Shown here: positions 26,524 through 30,541 of the stretch, piece by piece
How the letters are laid out: each line of letters opens with the position of its first letter
Numbering within the stretch: position 1 is the first letter of the stretch
Assembly (NCBI GenBank): GCA_027040375.1
Contig: JALUMJ010000105.1
Span: 1 to 30,541, forward strand
Direction of reading: 5' to 3'
From: Campylobacteraceae bacterium
GTDB lineage: Bacteria; Campylobacterota; Campylobacteria; Campylobacterales; Sulfurospirillaceae
Length of the DNA stretch: 30,541 nt
The notes under the pieces: generated by a model
Database searches by the model: none
Told to the model about the DNA's origin: nothing
The model's input: only the letters and a program-made list of their open reading frames with translations
Program-made: the position numbers and the translations under genes

Positions 26524-28110
26524 ATGATACATAGTGAGATATTTTATCTTTTTTCGATTATTTCTGTTGGATATATTTTAGGAAATATAAAGGTACGAGG
26601 ATTTTCACTAGATATTACAGCTATGCTTTTAGTAGCTCTCATAGCTGGTCATTTTGGTATGGTTATATCAGATAACTTTAAACTTTTTGGATTGGCAATT
26701 TTTATCTATGCAGTAGGACTTCAATCCGGTCCAGGTTTTTTTGAAACTATAAAAAATGAAGGTATTAAACTAAATATCCTAGCTATTTCGCTTTTGCTTA
26801 GCATCTTTATATGTATATACTTAATCGGTTCGTATTTTGGCTTGAGCCACAGTGTTATTGCTGGTATATTTACAGGCTCGCTCACAAGTGTTCCATCCCT
26901 AGCAGCTGCCATAGAAGTTAAAAATGACCCTTTGATATCTGTTATATTTGGTGTTGTTTATCCTTTTGGTATTTTTGCTACTATACTCTTTATAAGAATT
27001 TTGCCTATCATATTTAGAATAAATCTACAAAAAGAAGTGCAAAGCTATGAAAATGAAAAAAAACAAAAATACCCTTTGATATTTACCAAAAATTTTAAAA
27101 TTACAAATGAAAACTTTAAAGACCACCCTATAAAAAAATCTCAAGTTGAAAAGCTTACTTCTACACTTATTGAAAGAATTGAGTCTGTTGATAAATGCGA
27201 TTTAGATGAAAAAGATTGTAAACAATTGCATTTTAATGATATTATCAGAGTTTCAGGCACAAAAGAACAACTAGAAACGCTAAGTGTCATGCTCGGAGTT
27301 GAAATTGGAGATGCTTATAAATTTCATGATGATATGAAAGTTTTGCGTCTTCTTGTGACTTCTAAAGACATAGTCGGCAAAAAAATTGCAAGTATAAAAG
27401 AGTTAAAATCCCTAAGAGCAATAGTTACAAAAGTAAGAAGAGCGGGCATAGATATCGCACCTCACCCTTCTCTTGCTTTGATGCTTGGAGATAAACTTTA
27501 TGTTGTAACTCCTGAGAAATATAGTGAGCGAGTGACAGATATCATAGGAAACAATCTTTTAAAATATCCTGCAGCTGATTTTTTACCTATCTCTTTAGGC
27601 ATAGTATTTGGTATCCTTTTAGGGAGCATCCCTTTTACACTTCCGATGGTTGGTGATATAAAACTTAGTTTTGTGGGAGGCATATTGATAACAGCACTAA
27701 TCCTTGGTAGAATTGGAAGAATTGGTCCAGTAGTTTGGCAGCTCTCTCCACATTCAAATACTTTGATGAAAACCCTAGGACAGCTTATATTTATGGCATC
27801 TATTGGAACAAATGCTGGAAAATACCTACTTCAAGGATTATCACAAAATGGATTTTTACCTATATATATAGCCATATTTGCTTTGATTTTTTCTCTATTT
27901 TTGATAGCTTTTATATGCAGAATCTTTTTAAAGATGAATTTTTTAAATATTTTAGGATTGCTTTCAGGTGGAATGACTTCAACACCAACACTTACGATGG
28001 CAAACAATATATCTAAATCTGATTTTCCATCAGTGTCTTATGCTGCGGTTTATCCGATGGCACTGGTGAGTGCAATTGTACTCTCTCAGCTACTTTTAAA
28101 ACTCTTTTAA
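26524..28110 (+). CDS. AspT/YidE-family transporter with internal TrkA-C domain
   Basis: The 528-residue protein has two hydrophobic halves, each of about five spans, separated by a cytoplasmic segment (about residues 175-355). Both halves carry the family signature: GSLTSVPSLAAA near residue 120 and GGMTSTPTLTMA near 484. FAVGLQSGP-like text (YAVGLQSGPGFF, about 63-74) is also typical. The central part includes TrkA-C-like stretches (DDMKVLRLLVTSKDIVGKKI, then GDKLYVVTPEKY), which in related proteins bind ligands. The family includes aspartate:alanine antiporters and the poorly known YidE/YbjL proteins; the substrate is unknown. Its stop codon lies in a strong hairpin. Confidence 0.88.
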   Translation: MIHSEIFYLFSIISVGYILGNIKVRGFSLDITAMLLVALIAGHFGMVISDNFKLFGLAIFIYAVGLQSGPGFFETIKNEGIKLNILAISLLLSIFICIYLIGSYFGLSHSVIAGIFTGSLTSVPSLAAAIEVKNDPLISVIFGVVYPFGIFATILFIRILPIIFRINLQKEVQSYENEKKQKYPLIFTKNFKITNENFKDHPIKKSQVEKLTSTLIERIESVDKCDLDEKDCKQLHFNDIIRVSGTKEQLETLSVMLGVEIGDAYKFHDDMKVLRLLVTSKDIVGKKIASIKELKSLRAIVTKVRRAGIDIAPHPSLALMLGDKLYVVTPEKYSERVTDIIGNNLLKYPAADFLPISLGIVFGILLGSIPFTLPMVGDIKLSFVGGILITALILGRIGRIGPVVWQLSPHSNTLMKTLGQLIFMASIGTNAGKYLLQGLSQNGFLPIYIAIFALIFSLFLIAFICRIFLKMNFLNILGLLSGGMTSTPTLTMANNISKSDFPSVSYAAVYPMALVSAIVLSQLLLKLF

Positions 28111-28116
28111 AAGTAG
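28090..28116 (+). terminator. 12-bp perfect hairpin across the stop codon of the AspT-type gene
   Basis: CTACTTTTAAAA (28090-28101) and TTTTAAAAGTAG (28105-28116) pair perfectly around CTC. The TAA stop is at 28108-28110, inside the right arm, and the next ATG is eight bases beyond. No U-tract follows, so it may be a processing or translation-coupling element rather than a terminator. Confidence 0.7.
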
Positions 28117-28124
28117 TAAATATC

Positions 28125-28601
28125 ATGAATATGGATAAAATTTCACATAACACTATGTTAGATGATTATATTTTAAATGCCCAGTTATCTATGATAGTAG
28201 GCATATCGTCAAATGCTTATAGATTTTGGAAAAGCGTGGATGCAGTAAAATATGATGGCTCTAATGTTGTTTATCTAAAAGTTGATACTATTCCCAAAAA
28301 ATACGATAAATATATCCAAAAATGCACAAAACTCGACGGTTATACACAAGCTCAAGCTTTTTGCAAATATACAGGTCTTGCGTCATCGCATCTGACAAAA
28401 AGTAACAATTCTAAAATGTATGATATCTTACAAATTTTACAAATTGGAGCTGTAAAATTAGTAAATCTAAAGAAATTTTATGATGATTTGGGGTTGACGA
28501 ATGATTATCAAATTTATATAGAAAAGTGCAAATATTTTGGTCCCTCGCCTCTTGAAAAAAAGATAAAACTTTGCAACGGTATGTGTGTTGGGTACTACTA
28601 A
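28125..28601 (+). CDS. hypothetical protein, 158 residues
   Basis: I do not recognise this protein. It has no signal peptide or membrane span. Two stretches look like helix-turn-helix units: NAQLSMIVGISSNAYRFW (about 18-35) and TQAQAFCKYTGLASSHL (about 74-90), which together resemble excisionase- or MerR-like DNA-binding modules, but this is a weak inference. Five cysteines are present (C67, C80, C135, C150, C154); C150-x3-C154 near the end could bind a metal. Codon use resembles its neighbours. The ATG at 28125 is eight bases after the hairpin of the previous gene and lacks a good ribosome-binding site; M3 at 28131 is an alternative. The last four bases overlap a small leftward frame. Confidence 0.6.
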   Translation: MNMDKISHNTMLDDYILNAQLSMIVGISSNAYRFWKSVDAVKYDGSNVVYLKVDTIPKKYDKYIQKCTKLDGYTQAQAFCKYTGLASSHLTKSNNSKMYDILQILQIGAVKLVNLKKFYDDLGLTNDYQIYIEKCKYFGPSPLEKKIKLCNGMCVGYY

Positions 28602-28696
28602 CGCACAGCATTATATATGCTGCTTATTAGTATAGCCAATATAAATGTAACGCCTATTATTAGGCGTATGTAGAATTGTTTATATTTTTTGTTCAT
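28598..28696 (-). CDS. possible 32-residue membrane peptide (or small RNA)
   Basis: A 33-codon frame reads MNKKYKQFYIRLIIGVTF and continues through a hydrophobic run to end in SIYNAVR. It has the layout of a small membrane protein: a basic start, one span of about 18 residues and a short polar end. A leftward TATAAT at 28707-28702 lies only five bases before the ATG, so its transcript could be nearly leaderless; there is no Shine-Dalgarno sequence. Two hairpins inside the frame (28650-28667 and 28606-28622) allow the other reading, that this is a structured RNA or merely the 3' region of the prx transcript. It overlaps the end of the 158-residue gene by four bases. Confidence 0.35.
   Translation of the reverse strand: MNKKYKQFYIRLIIGVTFILAILISSIYNAVR
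28650..28667. other. short perfect hairpin
   Basis: ACGCCTA and TAGGCGT pair over 7 bp around TTAT. It lies inside the possible 32-residue frame. No U-tract follows directly. Confidence 0.5.
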
Positions 28697-28710
28697 GTTG
28701 TATTATACTG

Positions 28711-28735
28711 AAATCAGGGAAAAAATCCCTGATTT
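28711..28735 (-). terminator. hairpin after the peroxiredoxin gene
   Basis: AAATCAGGGA and TCCCTGATTT form a 10-bp perfect stem with a 5-nt loop, seven bases beyond the prx stop. It is well placed to end or protect the leftward prx transcript. The rightward side has GATTTTATTG, so it could also act in that direction. Confidence 0.7.
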
Positions 28736-28741
28736 TATTGT

Positions 28742-29446
28742 TTATGAAAGAATTTCTTCTATAGTTATATAGTCCCCTACTCTTCCTGTCATCTTTTCTA
28801 CATCTGTATTTACAGGTAGAGTTTTTTTGCCTTCTCTCCAACCAGCAGGGCAAACTTCACCAGTCTTTGTAGCATGTTGCCAAGCTCTTACTTGTCTTAA
28901 AAATTCATTTACATTTCTTCCTACGCTTGGCGCTTGTACCTCTTGAGCTACGCATACACCATCTGGATTTATAAGAAATCTACCTCTAAGAGCGATGCCT
29001 TCATCTTCAATCATCACACCAAAAGCACGACTAACATCACCTTTTGGATCAGCTCCCATAGTAAGTTTTAACCCTTCTAATAGTGGCTCAGTTTCTACAA
29101 ATCTTTTGTGTGAAAATTTAGTATCAGTTGATACTGCCAATATTTCAACTCCAAGTTCACTAAATTCGTCATATTTAGCATTCATAGCTGCAATCTCTGT
29201 TGGACATACAAATGTAAAATCAGCTGGGTAAAAGCATACTACATGCCATTTTCCTTTGTAATCTTCACTACTTACTGTTGTAAAGTGACCTGTTTTTGCG
29301 TCAAACGCATCCATTTTAAACTCTGGTGTTCTTTGTAAAACCATTGATGAACTCATCTTCTTTGTCTCCTTGTTTTTTTCATTTTTTATTTCTGTTTCAT
29401 TTTTTTGTTCTTTTATAGGAACAATACTATCTGAATCACATGCCAT
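28742..29446 (-). CDS. 2-Cys peroxiredoxin (AhpC/Prx1 type) with N-terminal extension
   Basis: In the 234-residue frame the peroxidatic cysteine is C81 in FTFVCPTEI and the resolving cysteine C199 in GEVCPAGW; the conserved arginine region GRFLINPDG is also present. It reduces hydrogen and alkyl peroxides using a thioredoxin-type donor. The core of such proteins is about 200 residues and would start at M31 (29356), MSSSMVLQRTPEF. The first 30 residues are a charged, lysine- and glutamate-rich tail starting MACDSDSI. Both starts have a ribosome-binding site: AAGGA before M1 and AAGGAG before M31. It is divergent from a PerR-type regulator gene, which likely controls it. Confidence 0.93.
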   Translation of the reverse strand: MACDSDSIVPIKEQKNETEIKNEKNKETKKMSSSMVLQRTPEFKMDAFDAKTGHFTTVSSEDYKGKWHVVCFYPADFTFVCPTEIAAMNAKYDEFSELGVEILAVSTDTKFSHKRFVETEPLLEGLKLTMGADPKGDVSRAFGVMIEDEGIALRGRFLINPDGVCVAQEVQAPSVGRNVNEFLRQVRAWQHATKTGEVCPAGWREGKKTLPVNTDVEKMTGRVGDYITIEEILS

Positions 29447-29587
29447 ATCTAATCCTTAGATGCTAATTTTTACTAACAAGGAAATTATAGTGTATGACTA
29501 CTTAAAATAATATTAATTACTTGCAAAAAATTATTATTTATGTTATTATTCGATTAATAAATAAATAAAAATAAAAAAGGTACTATT
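29447..29587. promoter_or_regulatory. divergent prx/perR control region
   Basis: This 141-bp stretch is extremely AT-rich. The leftward prx promoter has TATAAT at 29489-29484, giving a start near 29477. Towards perR, AAAAAGG lies before the TTG start. Several partial Fur/PerR-box-like runs (such as AAAATTATTATTTATG near 29526-29541) are present, but the composition makes any single operator uncertain. Confidence 0.5.
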
Positions 29588-29995
29588 TTGTCACATATAG
29601 AATTATTAAAAAATCACACATTAAAAGCAACACCACAGAGACTTTGTATATTAGATACACTAGAAGAGTGTGGGCATGCAACGCTAGAAGATATACAAAA
29701 GATTATAAGCAAAAAATTTCCAACACTTTCACTCTCTACTATATATAGAAATCTAAATGATATGGTAAAACAAGACATAGTTAGTGAAGTAAAATTTGCA
29801 AATAAAAAAGATTATTTTGAGATTAGTAAGAACAAGCATATACATTTGGTTTGCCAGGAGTGTGGAAATATCGAGGATTTTGAAATGGAAACAGATAATA
29901 TCTCAAAAAAAATAGAAGATTTAACGGGTGACAAAGTCTTAAATGATACTATCTCTTTTGATGTTATATGTAAAGATTGTCTAAGCGCAAAGTAG
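29588..29995 (+). CDS. perR: Fur-family regulator, PerR type
   Basis: The 135-residue protein has a winged-helix domain (ATPQRLCILDTL at 14-25, recognition helix LSLSTIYRNLNDM near 47-59) and a dimer domain with two structural zinc pairs, C89/C92 and C128/C131. Candidate sensing ligands H30, H84, H86 and D97 align by eye with the PerR set of Bacillus subtilis (H37, H91, H93, D104); D97 rather than glutamate favours PerR over Fur. The remaining ligand (D85 there) is E78 or D75 here. The start is TTG at 29588 with AAAAAGG upstream. The divergent peroxiredoxin gene supports a role in peroxide response. Confidence 0.8.
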   Translation: MSHIELLKNHTLKATPQRLCILDTLEECGHATLEDIQKIISKKFPTLSLSTIYRNLNDMVKQDIVSEVKFANKKDYFEISKNKHIHLVCQECGNIEDFEMETDNISKKIEDLTGDKVLNDTISFDVICKDCLSAK

Positions 29996-30023
29996 ATATA
30001 CTCTTTTTCTTATTTCTACATGT

Positions 30024-30111
30024 AGAGAGGTGTCCGAGTGGCTTAAGGAGCACGCTTGGAAAGCGTGTGTGGGGCAACTCACCGAGGGTTCGAATCCCTT
30101 CCTCTCTGCCA
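30024..30111 (+). tRNA. tRNA-Ser (anticodon GGA)
   Basis: An 88-nt cloverleaf with acceptor stem AGAGAGG/CCTCTCT, discriminator G and encoded CCA. The anticodon stem CACGC/GCGTG encloses TTGGAAA, giving anticodon GGA. The long variable arm (about GTGGGGCAACTCAC) is typical of class II tRNA-Ser, and the T-arm has GGTTCGAATCC. The 3' end is a common target of integrases, and one follows. Confidence 0.97.
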
Positions 30112-30152
30112 TCACCCAATTCCATACAACTCCAAAATGGCACAAAAAGCCC

Positions 30153-30169
30153 TAAAATACGGTATTTTA
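30153..30169. other. perfect palindrome between tRNA and integrase
   Basis: TAAAATACGGTATTTTA is an 8-bp arm palindrome around a single G. It lies 42 bp after the tRNA and could end the tRNA transcript or be a protein-binding site of the island. Confidence 0.45.
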
Positions 30170-30222
30170 ATGATGTTTATCGTCTATTACTGTCTAATAG
30201 AGTTTATCTAATTCTAACTTTT

Positions 30223-30255
30223 TTTACGGTACAATTTACGGTACAAATGGTACCG
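30223..30255 (+). repeat. tandem 12-bp repeats and inverted half before the integrase
   Basis: TTTACGGTACAA occurs twice in direct tandem (30223-30234 and 30235-30246), and GTACCG at 30250-30255 is the inverse of the shared core CGGTAC. Repeats of GGTAC-containing units just before a DUF4102-type integrase gene fit integrase arm-binding sites or a local operator. Confidence 0.75.
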
Positions 30256-30271
30256 CAAAAAAGGATCTGAT

Positions 30272-30427
30272 ATGCCTAAAATAGTAAAACCATTAAGTGA
30301 CCAAGAGATAAAAAAAGCAAAGCCAAAAGATAAACAATATAAACTTTTTGATGGGATTGGACTTAATCTTACTATTTCCCCGAATGGAATTAAAAGATGG
30401 GTTTTTAATTACTCATTTAATAACTGA
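30272..30427 (+). pseudogene. N-terminal fragment of a DUF4102-type tyrosine integrase
   Basis: From ATG at 30272, with AAGGATC upstream, 51 codons match the start of P4-like integrases: LSDQEIKKAKPKDKQYKLFDGIGLNL is reduced here to its recognisable parts LSDQEIKKAKPKDK and LFDGIGLNLTISPNG, then KRWVFNYSFNN and a TGA at 30425-30427. Intact family members run to about 400 residues and continue with NGK after the last F. The catalytic domain is absent and the next 114 bp show no integrase-like frame. The likely cause is an insertion near 30422 or a deletion. Position right after tRNA-Ser in the same direction is typical of island integrases. Confidence 0.78.
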
Positions 30428-30541
30428 CCTTACGCACTTTTCAATTTCTGCAGCTCCATAAATGAAACTTGATTAGCTTTGATGAGCAACTTCATCCTAA
30501 GAGCGCCATCAAATGGTGTTTTATTTTTAGTTTTTCAAGCT
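30424..30541. other. unplaced sequence after the integrase break, possible insertion-sequence end
   Basis: The DNA changes character at about 30422: CTGACCTTACGCACTTTTC follows directly on the integrase codons. Read leftward from the edge, a short frame (about 33 codons, KTPFDGALRMKLLIKANQVS and onward, stop at 30432-30430) lies next to the junction, as the 3' end of a transposase gene would. I cannot assign it to a family. Confidence 0.35.

Noticed and set aside
28411..28611. Leftward 66-codon frame over the 158-residue gene
   Set aside because: Antisense to a longer frame with normal codon use; no start signals.
29977..30270. Rightward open frame of 97 codons running through the tRNA
   Set aside because: It covers tRNA-Ser and the repeats before the integrase; no ribosome-binding site and no family features.

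Overview
The window looks like chromosomal DNA around the replication origin of a low-GC, flagellated, sulfur-respiring member of the Campylobacterota, most like Sulfurimonas or a relative. This rests on the gene families and their company: dnaA, dnaN and gyrB in order, a secG-frr-pyrE block, a leftward psr-type molybdoenzyme operon, thyX instead of thyA, sigma-54-type promoters before hook genes, and TATAAT promoters without a clear -35 box. The genus is an inference; no database search was possible.

Layout. 1-4055 (leftward): three genes for a polysulfide/thiosulfate-reductase-like complex, a Tat-exported molybdopterin subunit, a 4Fe-4S subunit and an NrfD-type membrane subunit cut by the window edge. 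4220-4918 (leftward): a BioC-like methyltransferase. 5044-9080 (rightward): secG, a secreted polysaccharide deacetylase, frr, pyrE, an RDD membrane protein and an MFS transporter, tightly packed. 9055-11428 (leftward): fliL and typA. 11562-17138 (rightward): fliK, flgD and two FlgE-type hook genes, with near-identical sigma-54-type promoters before fliK and before the second hook gene. 17180-18251: thyX and ruvC, convergent and overlapping. 18252-19924: dnaA flanked on both sides by DnaA boxes, with a DnaA-trio-like run and AT-rich stretch before dnaN, i.e. a bipartite oriC. 19925-26331: dnaN, gyrB, a degenerate GGDEF-EAL protein, queF and a YfbR-like HD protein in one compact run.

26340-26454 (leftward) encodes the small signal recognition particle RNA, missed by any protein-based reading. 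26524-28601 holds an AspT/YidE-type transporter and an unrecognised 158-residue protein. 28598-28696 may encode a 32-residue membrane peptide. 28742-29995 holds a divergent pair, a 2-Cys peroxiredoxin and a PerR/Fur-type regulator, likely a peroxide-stress unit. The right end is tRNA-Ser(GGA) followed by the first 51 codons of a DUF4102-type tyrosine integrase that stops abruptly: the edge of a decayed or interrupted genomic island.

The most unusual structures are non-coding: a perfect 28-bp inverted repeat with a GC-richer 35-nt loop between the upstream DnaA boxes and dnaA; a hairpin that would mask the thyX Shine-Dalgarno sequence only in read-through transcripts; a 12-bp perfect hairpin spanning the stop codon of the AspT-type gene; and an apparent excess of the palindrome TACATGTA. 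I did not see a CRISPR array, restriction system or recognisable defence system.
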